Below are positions 8,760-15,539 of a stretch of 22,336 nucleotides of DNA, piece after piece. A program made the translations under genes and the position numbers. Below the pieces are notes generated by a model that saw only the letters and a program-made list of their open reading frames with translations, did no database searches and was not told the DNA's origin. The DNA comes from a virus: positions 1 to 22,336 of IMG/VR virus record IMGVR_UViG_3300042902_000087; one strand, written 5' to 3'. Position 1 is the stretch's first letter; the number at the start of each line of letters is the position of its first letter.

Positions 8760-9299
8760 TTAGTTGCTCCCTTTTGTGCTTCCGCCAATACTATAAAGCT
8801 TCGTTGCTCCCGATACAAGAGATGCTCCTGCAGTAGCGATTGCACCTGATTTTGCTGTCTTGTATGCTGTTGCATATCCTTCTGCATTTGCAATTGCTGA
8901 TGCGTAAGACATATCATTTGATAGTTTCATAAAAGTCATATCCCAATTAAGTTGGCTTGTTGCTGCTCTTGCTACCGCTGATACACTCTCTCCGCTACGT
9001 CCTTGTGCTGCTGCCATTACTGCGTTACTCGCTTGAGTTGAGTTGTACTGTCTGATAAGTTGTAATGCGTCTGCACTACCTTGAAGTTTCGCTCTTGCCG
9101 CTGCAACCTTTGCTTCTTCTTCTTGAATTTTATATTGACTTGCCGCCGCTTTTGCTCCAAAATAAGACTGAGCAACTGATAGTCCAACCCCTGCGATTGA
9201 TGCGTAACCTGCTGCTCCCATTCCTGCTGATGCTGTTGGAGTTGTAAAAGCCATTCCTGGAGAAGAAACGGGAAGCGTTGGGAGTGATGATATTGCCAT
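8760..9299 (-). CDS. Internal virion protein, T7 gp14-like
   Basis: 179 aa. An Ala/Gly-rich hydrophobic region (about residues 25-50, ASIAGVGLSVAQSYFGAKAA) leads into a long helix. That helix contains RAKLQGSADALQLIRQYNS and then AAAQGRSGESVSAVAR. This 'hydrophobic N-terminus, YFGAKAAA, then A..GrSG.SV' layout is shared by gp14-type core proteins of many podoviruses. In T7, gp14 localises to the outer membrane during infection and starts the DNA channel. The start has AAAGGAC upstream. It is the first gene of the ejection-protein block, just after the tail nozzle gene. Confidence 0.75.
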   Translation of the reverse strand: MAISSLPTLPVSSPGMAFTTPTASAGMGAAGYASIAGVGLSVAQSYFGAKAAASQYKIQEEEAKVAAARAKLQGSADALQLIRQYNSTQASNAVMAAAQGRSGESVSAVARAATSQLNWDMTFMKLSNDMSYASAIANAEGYATAYKTAKSGAIATAGASLVSGATKLYSIGGSTKGSN

Positions 9300-9309
9300 T
9301 TGTTGTCCT

Positions 9310-11100
9310 TTACATTTCTACTTCGTAGCCGATTGCTCTTATAAGCATCGGTAACGGATTCTTTTGACTTATTTCTATTTGTACAATTCTACCATAACCT
9401 AGTAGATACATTTCTTTAAAGCCCGTAAAAGGTGTAGGTGCTTCATCTAACACAACTGTAAACTGTCTGTCTGATGCGTAGATGTTGTTAGCAAATACTC
9501 CAAGACTTTGTTCTACGTTTATATCAACCTTTACAACTCTTTTTCTCTTATGTAGTGTAGGTCCTGTCTTTAGTGCTGCATTTAACGGAAGAGTTACAAC
9601 CTTCGTGGCAAAGTCTAAACCAACTTCTATTCTGAAAGCATCTCTTACTGTTGTAAAGTAATTTACTCCAGGGGAAACTACTGTCGGCATTGCATCATCT
9701 TGCATAGAGAAATCTGCTATAACTTTAAAATATGTATTGTCAAATATCGCATCAAAGTCTGTGTCTATTTGAGTTACTGCAACACCCGTAGAGAAGTCTG
9801 TATAAACTACATTATTAAGTCCATATACTACGTTGTTGATACTATATGCCACATTATATGTTGTCGGCTTAGTTCCTTTTATAATAACATTGTGGTCTGT
9901 GTATGTATCTTCTTCTAATACTTCTATAAAATAGTTATTCTCTCTCAATACTAAGAAATAAACCGCTTTATCTACGACGCAAACATTTACAAAAGTTCCG
10001 GCAGTAGTCCAATGCGTCCAACCTAAAACACCTTCGCTTCTAAGTGTATTCATAACCGCTACCGTTCCATCTGTATTCACGATATAAACGTAATCAGATA
10101 CATCGAGAGAAGTACCTTTTATCGCTCCAATATCAATAATGTCAGTCATTAAATGAGAGGCTAATAATGTTATATTATTTGATACATAGGCATCTTCGTT
10201 GAAGTCAAAGATAAACTGTCTTATCGTTCTGCCTGAGCTGTCGATAAATAGTGTTGCTCCATCAATTGAAATAGGTCTAATTCTCTTTGAGCCATAGTTT
10301 GTTTGCTTTGCCCAAGAAGAAGCGTTTGGAGTGATTATCTCCGTAGTATTTACATACTCTGCTCCCGATGTAAATACTTGTAAAGCTCTACCGCTAAATA
10401 TGCTTAGTATTTGATTGTATTGATTTGATTCGATTGTGTCAAAGATTCCATGGTCGTCTGGAATAACGCCTAAAGTCTCTACCCAAGTGAAATCAAAGAA
10501 GCCATTTACACGACTACCCCATACACTTGTCGGCTTAGATGGGCTTCCTGCAAACCATAATCTACCCATGTGAAAAGTACAAGCTACCGGATAACCTCTT
10601 GTAACGCTCCACACTGGTTCTGCTCCTGTGCCAAAGTCGTATGTAGGGATAGTTAGACTTATTGCTGAGATAGTCCAGTCTGCATCTGTCGCTCCTCTAA
10701 CTAACTTCTGAGGTGCAATATCTGGATGAGTGATTATAACTGTATCAGCACTCTGTATAATATCAAAGGCTTCAACTACAACATTCGTTAAATATGGAGA
10801 AACTAAGTTTGCCTTAACAACCACTCCTGCTCTTATAACATCTATAAAGCCCTCTTTGAACACTAATAGATATTGCTGAGTCTTATTAAATACAAAAGGC
10901 TCTAGTCTTGCTTTTCCGCTTAATTTCGTATCGGTTATCTTGCTTAAACCCGGTCTTCTTCTTAATCCACCCTGAGGAACAATAACAACATTCTCTGCTT
11001 CTGCAACTGATGTATTATACTTATCAATATCAACTCTTGCGTGAAGCGTTGGTGCTAATTCTCCACCGGTTAGATTGGACTGTATCGTTTCCATTCCCAT
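9310..11100 (-). CDS. Tail nozzle / tail tubular protein B-like
   Basis: 596 aa. The N-terminus carries LTGGELAPTLHARVDIDKYN and then VVIVPQGGLRRRPGL, the signature of podovirus tail nozzle proteins ('GElsP.l..R.D..kY ... GG..rRpG'). The rest is beta-rich, consistent with propeller and barrel domains, and includes WSVTRGYPVACTFHMGRLWF around residue 170. It should form the hexameric tube end to which fibres attach. It follows the gp11-like gene by one base. The first ATG (11100) was kept because GTGAG lies about nine bases upstream; a second ATG two codons on is possible. The order gp11-like then gp12-like matches T7. Confidence 0.8.
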   Translation of the reverse strand: MGMETIQSNLTGGELAPTLHARVDIDKYNTSVAEAENVVIVPQGGLRRRPGLSKITDTKLSGKARLEPFVFNKTQQYLLVFKEGFIDVIRAGVVVKANLVSPYLTNVVVEAFDIIQSADTVIITHPDIAPQKLVRGATDADWTISAISLTIPTYDFGTGAEPVWSVTRGYPVACTFHMGRLWFAGSPSKPTSVWGSRVNGFFDFTWVETLGVIPDDHGIFDTIESNQYNQILSIFSGRALQVFTSGAEYVNTTEIITPNASSWAKQTNYGSKRIRPISIDGATLFIDSSGRTIRQFIFDFNEDAYVSNNITLLASHLMTDIIDIGAIKGTSLDVSDYVYIVNTDGTVAVMNTLRSEGVLGWTHWTTAGTFVNVCVVDKAVYFLVLRENNYFIEVLEEDTYTDHNVIIKGTKPTTYNVAYSINNVVYGLNNVVYTDFSTGVAVTQIDTDFDAIFDNTYFKVIADFSMQDDAMPTVVSPGVNYFTTVRDAFRIEVGLDFATKVVTLPLNAALKTGPTLHKRKRVVKVDINVEQSLGVFANNIYASDRQFTVVLDEAPTPFTGFKEMYLLGYGRIVQIEISQKNPLPMLIRAIGYEVEM

Positions 11101-11101
11101 T

Positions 11102-11653
11102 TTAGTATCTCACATTTACATAAGGACTGTCTGTAAATGAATCTTGCGGTCTTTGTGTTGAGTCTGCAAACTTAGCTTTTCTTTGTTGATCCACAAATAG
11201 TTTAGCATAAAAGTTACCTTTGTCTATGCTTCCTGCTAATGGTATTGCAAATTGAGCAGCTAAAAAGAACTCTAACATCTTCACATAATATGCTGGCAGT
11301 TTATCCTCACTTACTCTGTAAATATAATCAAGTTTTATCGCTGTGTCGTTACAGTAGATTAGAGAGCCATATATCTCATAATCTGTAGTTGTTGGAGTGA
11401 TTACATATAAGCAGTCACTTGGTATCTGAAAAGCATAGCTATATCCGTTTAAAGGCGCTGCAGATAGTCTTGCTAGTTGTGTTTTTTTTGTTGCGAATCT
11501 CCATCTGTGGGTAGTAAGCATACTTTGATAAGATGATTCATATAGGTTTGATGCTATTGTTGCGCCTGTACTACCATCAGTAAAAGAAGCTATCGGCTCT
11601 GCACCTAGCAAGATTAAAGCGTTTGATGAAATTGTGATTGATGATACTGTCAT
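11102..11653 (-). CDS. Tail tubular protein A-like (T7 gp11-type gatekeeper)
   Basis: 183 aa. The N-terminus (SSITISSNALILLGAEPIAS) and the segment LYESSYQSMLTTHRWRFATK are the usual features of gp11-type adaptor proteins: an N-terminal helix with 'aL..lG.epI', then 'Y......lL....W.fA.k'. LNGYSYAFQIPSDCL follows. These proteins form a ring under the portal and connect it to the nozzle. The start has TAAGGAG upstream, and the gene lies just downstream of a strong UUCG hairpin. The next gene, the nozzle, begins one base after its stop. Confidence 0.85.
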   Translation of the reverse strand: MTVSSITISSNALILLGAEPIASFTDGSTGATIASNLYESSYQSMLTTHRWRFATKKTQLARLSAAPLNGYSYAFQIPSDCLYVITPTTTDYEIYGSLIYCNDTAIKLDYIYRVSEDKLPAYYVKMLEFFLAAQFAIPLAGSIDKGNFYAKLFVDQQRKAKFADSTQRPQDSFTDSPYVNVRY

Positions 11654-11676
11654 AGAAGCTCCTTAAAATACGATGA

Positions 11677-11694
11677 TATCTCCCGAAGGAGATA
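11677..11694 (-). other. C(UUCG)G tetraloop hairpin between decoration and tail genes
   Basis: On the minus-strand RNA, TATCTCC, loop TTCG and GGAGATA give a perfect 7-bp stem closed by C-G around UUCG, an exceptionally stable tetraloop. It lies in the 50-bp gap between the 84-aa gene and the tail tubular A-like gene. No U-run follows, so it is not a standard intrinsic terminator. An RNA processing, 3'-end protection or partial-attenuation role is more likely. A second hairpin of the same type is at 14224-14245. Confidence 0.75.
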
Positions 11695-11703
11695 CTGCTT
11701 ATA

Positions 11704-11958
11704 TTAAGCTGTTGTTACTTCAAGTAATTCTGTTGTTACCGTTAATGCCGTTGCTGATACAACGAACAAGATGATTGAACCATCTGAACAAGCACACACA
11801 ATTCCATCATTAGCTTTTAAAACACCAGTAATTGGCAGAAAGTAATCCGCTGCTGCTACTTGTGCCTTAGTCGATGCTGTGTCTTTATGCACATAAAAAG
11901 ATATTGAGCTTGAACCAGCGCCTATATTTCCCGAAAAGTTTTTTTTACTAAAAGCCAT
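11704..11958 (-). CDS. Small capsid decoration-like protein
   Basis: 84 aa, beta-rich, with no charged clusters. The pattern DYFLPITGVLKANDGIV, then CACSDGSIILFVV, then alternating Thr/Val strands to the end looks like a small beta-barrel. Proteins of this size and kind directly after the major capsid gene usually decorate or cement the head, or join capsomers. It starts with AAAGGAG six bases upstream, 27 bases after the capsid stop, so it should be made at a high level along with the capsid. No specific family is recognised; the function is inferred from position and composition. Confidence 0.5.
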   Translation of the reverse strand: MAFSKKNFSGNIGAGSSSISFYVHKDTASTKAQVAAADYFLPITGVLKANDGIVCACSDGSIILFVVSATALTVTTELLEVTTA

Positions 11959-11985
11959 TTAGTCTCCTTTATTTATACCTAAACT

Positions 11986-12813
11986 CTAAGAGTTCAGATA
12001 TTTAACTTCTACGATACCAGTTACATCAATAGCAACTGACCCAGCTTTCCACATACCCATTGACAACCAAGAAGCTTTATGTGGTACATAATCAACTTTA
12101 GTTTTCATGTCAATACCTACGGCATGACCGATTGAGGCTTTATGAAATGCAAAACCTGAACGAACAGTAGTAGTTAGTGGTAAGCCACCCTCAGTACGAC
12201 CTGAGCCAATTATTTTCCACTTAAAGCCCATAAATGAGTCTATTGTTCCACTCATTAAAAGACGAACTGAATTTTTATCAATTGTGTTAATGTTAGCATC
12301 TTTTAGTAAGTCGTTTAAGCCGCCCTCGTGAATAACAAAATATCTGTCTTCCATTGGTGCTTCAACTGCATTAAGTTTCTTTGATGCTGCTGTGATTGTT
12401 GCTAAATCAAGTGCTTGCGTTCCTGCTCCAACTGTTGTAGTGGTTGTTGCTAGTGCGTTGATGATTGATTGGTCATCACGTCTGCCCATTGCTCCTGCAA
12501 TTGTTGTTGCTAATTCTACAACCTCATCAAAGTTTACTGTCTGAGCATCAAATAAATCTGTGTACTCTGGAGCTTCGTAATCTAAAAGCGTTGCTGTTAC
12601 TAAAGCGTGTGTTGTACCCATTGGCACTACGTCTGCTGAACTACCCGTTCTAAGTGTTGCTGCACCTTTGCTCATTGTACGGAAATCGTACTTGTCTCCG
12701 ACTACATTTAGACGTGTTTTTACACACTCTCTCAATGTTCTCATTCCTTGATACGCGTGTTTTACTTCGGTGTCAAATTCTGTTTTTGCTACCGTGCTTA
12801 ATGTTGCTGACAT
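11986..12813 (-). CDS. Major capsid protein (HK97-fold type)
   Basis: 275 aa. The layout is an N-terminal helix region (VKHAYQGMRTLRECVKTR), a loop and E-loop-like strand part (GDKYDFRTMSKGAATLRTG), then VVELATTIAGAMGRRDDQSI (spine helix), RYFVIHEGGLNDLLKD, and a C-terminal strand domain including FHKASIGHAVGIDMKTKVDY and VEVKYLNS. This order is typical of HK97-fold podovirus capsid proteins related to those of BPP-1-like phages. It follows the scaffold in transcription order but is separated from it by an inserted plus-strand operon. It therefore has its own apparent promoter and about 160-nt leader. The ribosome site is AAGGA six bases before ATG. Confidence 0.85.
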   Translation of the reverse strand: MSATLSTVAKTEFDTEVKHAYQGMRTLRECVKTRLNVVGDKYDFRTMSKGAATLRTGSSADVVPMGTTHALVTATLLDYEAPEYTDLFDAQTVNFDEVVELATTIAGAMGRRDDQSIINALATTTTTVGAGTQALDLATITAASKKLNAVEAPMEDRYFVIHEGGLNDLLKDANINTIDKNSVRLLMSGTIDSFMGFKWKIIGSGRTEGGLPLTTTVRSGFAFHKASIGHAVGIDMKTKVDYVPHKASWLSMGMWKAGSVAIDVTGIVEVKYLNS

Positions 12814-12875
12814 ATTAATTCCTTGTCATTAAATTTTTGATTTGGTTTCAATATTTGCTGTGGCTTTTAAGGTAT

Positions 12876-12953
12876 CCCTGAACAATCTCAGGGCTTATTG
12901 CTACTGCAACAAACTTCCATAAACTGTTCAGGCTCTTTTGAAGAGGTGTCTGA
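12876..12953 (-). promoter_or_regulatory. Capsid-gene leader with mutually exclusive hairpins
   Basis: On the minus-strand RNA, GTTCAGGG (12883-12876) can pair with the nearby CCCTGA (12893-12888, 6-nt loop) or with the upstream CCTGAAC (12932-12926, 7 bp). The upstream CCTGAAC also lies beside its own hairpin (CTCTT/AAGAG, loop CAA, 12945-12933), which is extended by TCAG/CTGA. A possible 10-codon reading frame (12920-12888, MEVCCSSNKP) has its stop inside the CCCTGA arm. The topology resembles an attenuator, but no U-run follows the last stem. It could be a regulatory leader or an RNA processing site. Confidence 0.4.
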
Positions 12954-12981
12954 GGTTTTTGTAGTTTTAATATCTGTTGCT

Positions 12982-12987
12982 ATTATA
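12982..12987 (-). promoter_or_regulatory. Putative capsid-gene promoter, -10 box
   Basis: The minus strand reads TTTGTATAATAG, a perfect TATAAT preceded directly by TG, about 170 bp upstream of the capsid start codon. No TTGACA-type -35 is present at the usual distance, which is common in low-GC Campylobacterota-like promoters. The inserted plus-strand operon cuts the capsid gene off from easy read-through, which makes a local promoter likely. Confidence 0.45.
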
Positions 12988-13048
12988 CAAATAATCTTAA
13001 TTTAAGTATAGGTACGATAAGATACAAGAAAGTACATAAGGAATAAGT

Positions 13049-13372
13049 ATGGCAAGAATATTAGAATCGCAAGAAGAGATAGCGCTCAATTTAATTATAA
13101 GACATATATCAATTGCTTACAGTGTAGAGTTTATGGATAGTGTGCTTAGAATAGAGGTGGGTGAGGATAAGCTGCTCGAGTTGGCGAAAAAAATTGTTGA
13201 GTCACTTCCACCCGCTATTAAAAACTATACAGGCAGTCAGCAAAAAGTTGAAGTAGATAGACTTCATATTAAAATTGGAGAATATAATTTAAAGGCTAAA
13301 TGGATAGAAAAAAAAGAACAACACACTGTAGTAACGGAAAGAGGATTTAAAAAGGAAAATAATGGAAAATAA
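13049..13372 (+). CDS. Unknown 107-aa protein, first gene of antisense accessory operon
   Basis: 107 aa on the strand opposite to all neighbouring genes. It starts with ATG six bases after AAGGA. The N-terminal half is helical (SQEEIALNLIIRHISIAYSV, then LLELAKKIVESLPPAI). The C-terminal half looks strand-rich (QQKVEVDRLHIKIGEYNLKA) and ends in a basic, charged tail. There is no signal peptide, membrane segment or enzyme motif. It overlaps by 11 bases the gene for a ribbon-helix-helix protein, so the pair is one operon. The location between scaffold and capsid genes shows it is not needed for head assembly order. An anti-defence, anti-CRISPR, superinfection-exclusion or toxin-antitoxin role is possible. 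I do not recognise the family. Confidence 0.7.
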   Translation: MARILESQEEIALNLIIRHISIAYSVEFMDSVLRIEVGEDKLLELAKKIVESLPPAIKNYTGSQQKVEVDRLHIKIGEYNLKAKWIEKKEQHTVVTERGFKKENNGK

Positions 13373-13505
13373 AACACAATCTGTCAAAGTAACGTTACGT
13401 CCTAGCCACATAAAGAAAGTTAAGAAGTTAGCAAAAGAGAAGTTTGAGGATAACTTTTCAATGGCTTTGAGATTTATGATTGATAGTTATGGGAAAGGGG
13501 AATAA
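13362..13505 (+). CDS. Ribbon-helix-helix (Arc/MetJ-type) DNA-binding protein, 47 aa
   Basis: 47 aa: an N-terminal strand (SVKVTLRPSHIKKVKKLA), then a turn and a second helix (NFSMALRFMIDSYGK). This is the strand-helix-helix plan of ribbon-helix-helix repressors, in which the dimer's paired strands (alternating V-K-V-T-L-R) enter the major groove. The ATG lies six bases after AGGA and 11 bases inside the upstream 107-aa gene, so the two are co-translated. It ends four bases from the scaffold stop on the other strand. Likely role: autorepression of this two-gene operon through sites in 12990-13048, and possibly of the capsid promoter. It is short but complete for an Arc-like protein. Confidence 0.65.
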   Translation: MENKTQSVKVTLRPSHIKKVKKLAKEKFEDNFSMALRFMIDSYGKGE

Positions 13506-13509
13506 CCCC

Positions 13510-14184
13510 CTAACCTAGTTGTTCTTCAAGTGCGATAACTTTAGCTCTGTACGCAGGGTCGGAACTCATTCGTCTATTTCCAAACTCATCTTTAGCGAAT
13601 CTCATCTGATTTAAAGTATCTCTATCCACACTTTTTGCCGCTGGTGCTTGTGCTGGTGCTGTGCCTTGTGAGTTCTTAATAATTGTTTCAAACAGTTTAA
13701 CGCTCTCTGCTGATACAAGCATATTTTCTAGTGCTTTAATGCTATCAGGACCAACGTTAGCTTTTACCCAATCAGAAACATTGTTGATTCTGGTATCTGC
13801 TTCTTTTCCAAGTAGTCCCTTTTGTTCAGCTATGTAGCTCTCCATCTCTGCCGTTTGCGTAGCCATATCCATACTGATAATTTCATTTAATGCCTCATTA
13901 CTTAGTTGGTTTGTTTTGCCCCAAGTTTGTAGTGCTTCAATTCTACTATTGCTTTCTATTCCCTCTGCAAGTTCGTATGCTTCTGGTGCTCCTTTAAAAC
14001 CGCCTAGTTTCTTGGAATAGCTAGACTGTAACTCCTTGTATCCGTTTTCTAAGTCGCTTACTGATTTGTATTTACCATCTAGGTATGAAGTAGTGCTAAC
14101 TGTTTCTCCGTTATCTCCTACTACTGATGCGACTGCTTCTGCTGCCGATGCCGTGTCTGTTGTCTGGGTTGCTTCTGTTTCCAT
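13510..14184 (-). CDS. Capsid scaffolding protein
   Basis: 224 aa from the ATG at 14184 (AGGA nine bases upstream); a TTG two codons earlier is too close to that site. The protein is acidic, helical and without cysteine. KYKSVSDLENGYKELQSSY and then GGFKGAPEAYEL (about residues 38-75) are the standard scaffold signature of T7 gp9-like and related podovirus proteins. An Ala/Pro linker follows, then a C-terminal basic helix (RFAKDEFGNRRMSSDPAYRA) that would bind the capsid inner surface. It directs procapsid assembly and then exits. It is the last minus-strand gene before the inserted plus-strand operon, which separates it from the capsid gene. Confidence 0.85.
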   Translation of the reverse strand: METEATQTTDTASAAEAVASVVGDNGETVSTTSYLDGKYKSVSDLENGYKELQSSYSKKLGGFKGAPEAYELAEGIESNSRIEALQTWGKTNQLSNEALNEIISMDMATQTAEMESYIAEQKGLLGKEADTRINNVSDWVKANVGPDSIKALENMLVSAESVKLFETIIKNSQGTAPAQAPAAKSVDRDTLNQMRFAKDEFGNRRMSSDPAYRAKVIALEEQLG

Positions 14185-14223
14185 TTGCAAGTATCCTTTA
14201 AATTAATTTGAGCTAGGCTCTAT

Positions 14224-14245
14224 AACTACCTCCGAAGAGATAGCT
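14224..14245 (-). other. C(UUCG)G tetraloop hairpin between head-fibre and scaffold genes
   Basis: The minus-strand RNA reads AGCTATCTC, loop TTCG, GAGGTAGTT: a 9-bp stem with two G-U pairs, closed by C-G around UUCG. It lies in the 70-bp gap between the 348-aa gene and the scaffold. No U-run follows. It matches the 11677-11694 hairpin in loop and in the CTATCTC/TATCTCC core, suggesting a shared function such as setting message stability or processing between structural genes. Confidence 0.7.
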
Positions 14246-14254
14246 AAGAACTTA

Positions 14255-15301
14255 CTATAAACTTATTGATGTAATGTCGTATGCAACGTCTACAAAAGTA
14301 ATAGCAATCGCCACGCTTGACTTAAGCCTGATTTTTTGAATATTGCCTGTTGTCGTTGATAACGGCCAGCTAAAACTAAACGCATCATCTGTCGCATCTC
14401 TTGGAATATTCTTAGTATAGGAGTATAAAATAGCTGAATTTGTAGCATCATATACTTCTGCTATAACACTTCTAGTTGATGTTGCTGATGGGAAAGTTAT
14501 TGATGCCGTCAATGAAGCTTTATATTGCCCGTCTAGTGGTAAGGTAATTGTCCCCGTAGTTATATTGGCAGTTGTTATTATCTCATTTTTTGAAGAGAAG
14601 TTTATTAAGTCTTGAGCAGTAGTAGTGAGGTTATAAACGCCTCCGGCTGATTGACCTTTCAGCACTGCGAAAACTGATGGTATTGCTCGAATATTAGTAA
14701 TGTTCACAAACAATCTTCCTGTTGTTGCATCTGCGACTAACACGCCTCCGACAACTGTCTTTATTGCTGGAACTATTGATGAGTATGTCCCTGCTGTTGT
14801 ATCGCTTAGGTACATTGGTGTTCCAACTGCTAACCCAAGAGTATCTATGTTGTAGACTTCTCCAAAAGTTGTAATGGCTGTTTCTTCTCCATTATTTACA
14901 TCTTTGACTGTTATCCCTCTTACTATTGCAGTTGCGAAAGAATTTGCCAGAGCTTTTTCTATTTGAGGGATGCCGCCTGCTGATACGCCGTTAATTCTTA
15001 CCGCCATACCTTTTTCAATTAATGCACCAGAATTATTAATAACGTGCATATGATTCTCATGCCCTGCCCTTAATTCTATCCCGTCCAGTGGACCTTGCAT
15101 ATTAAAAGTCTTTGTATTGCTATTATAATAAAACTGCCCCTCTACGTGAGGAACAACAGAAGCCTGTGGGAGATACGCTGTTTTAACCTGCGAGATTGTT
15201 CCATCTGCTTTAAGTACTTTGTCAGTTGTCGCAGTACCGCCTATATTAATATTGGTTATCCCTCCACTATTCAGTATCGTTTGTAGTTGCTGGTCAGCCA
15301 T
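14255..15301 (-). CDS. Head-fibre / capsid-decorating beta protein
   Basis: 348 aa. Residues about 50-215 show a repeat-rich module found in many phage head or tail fibres: 'EGQFYYNSNTKTFN', 'HVINNSGALIEKGMAVRING', 'EVYNIDTLGLAVGTPMYLSD', 'GGVLVADATTGRLFV'. The last 125 residues are Thr/Ile/Ser-rich strands resembling a jelly-roll (TNF/C1q-like) tip. The position between portal-associated Bbp19-like and scaffold genes, instead of the tail block, points to a fibre on the head or neck. It overlaps the upstream gene by 8 bases, with AAGGAG ten bases before ATG. A surface-adhesion function is inferred; a tailspike role cannot be excluded. Confidence 0.55.
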   Translation of the reverse strand: MADQQLQTILNSGGITNINIGGTATTDKVLKADGTISQVKTAYLPQASVVPHVEGQFYYNSNTKTFNMQGPLDGIELRAGHENHMHVINNSGALIEKGMAVRINGVSAGGIPQIEKALANSFATAIVRGITVKDVNNGEETAITTFGEVYNIDTLGLAVGTPMYLSDTTAGTYSSIVPAIKTVVGGVLVADATTGRLFVNITNIRAIPSVFAVLKGQSAGGVYNLTTTAQDLINFSSKNEIITTANITTGTITLPLDGQYKASLTASITFPSATSTRSVIAEVYDATNSAILYSYTKNIPRDATDDAFSFSWPLSTTTGNIQKIRLKSSVAIAITFVDVAYDITSISL

Positions 15302-15539
15302 TGTTATTAATCTCCTTTAGTATTTTTTTGATAACGCTTGCTTCGCCTTGACGAAAAGCAGCCTCTTCAAGTGTCATCCCCACCTTATAGATATCTCTGT
15401 TCACAAAAGTTGCTTCTAAATGCCTGATACACTTCTGCCCAAGTTCAGTTCCAAAAGCGCCTTTAAACAAGATTGTAATCTCTTTGGCTTTGTTTTTTAG
15501 GTTTAAAAGTTCTTCACTTTCTAAATCATCGTCAAACAT
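15294..15539 (-). CDS. Bbp19-like phage head protein
   Basis: 81 aa. After an acidic N-terminus comes LFKGAFGTELGQKCIRHLEA and then EEAAFRQGEASVIKKILKEI. This 'F...F.t..G..vl..L ... a.R.G...vv..i' pattern is that of the Bbp19-like domain named after a Bordetella phage BPP-1 protein, usually encoded next to the portal. The exact function is unknown, but it is thought to belong to the head or head-tail region. It starts in a TAATG overlap with the portal stop, and its own stop lies inside the next gene. Confidence 0.7.
   Translation of the reverse strand: MFDDDLESEELLNLKNKAKEITILFKGAFGTELGQKCIRHLEATFVNRDIYKVGMTLEEAAFRQGEASVIKKILKEINNNG

Larger units (their letters stand above)
12814..13048. 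promoter_or_regulatory. Divergent intergenic control region between capsid gene and RHH operon
   Basis: 235 bp without a convincing gene, lying between the starts of the minus-strand capsid gene and the plus-strand 107-aa gene. It contains a minus-strand TATAAT, several short inverted repeats forming alternative hairpins in the capsid leader, and a ribosome site (AAGGA) for the plus-strand gene at about 13037-13041. TAAGTAT occurs twice (13003-13009 and 13044-13050), flanking the likely plus-strand promoter. These copies could be binding sites for the RHH protein, but the repeat is short. No clear plus-strand -10 box stands out. Confidence 0.5.

Noticed and set aside
8729-8917. Minus-strand frame of 62 aa rich in Gln
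   Set aside because: It is a second frame across the end of the gp14-like gene and start of the gp15-like gene. The true genes have ribosome sites; this frame has none.
9848-9859. TGCCACATTATA, identical to part of the promoter region near 17672-17683
   Set aside because: It is inside the tail nozzle coding sequence, and the upstream TTGTG part is missing, so it does not carry the full motif.
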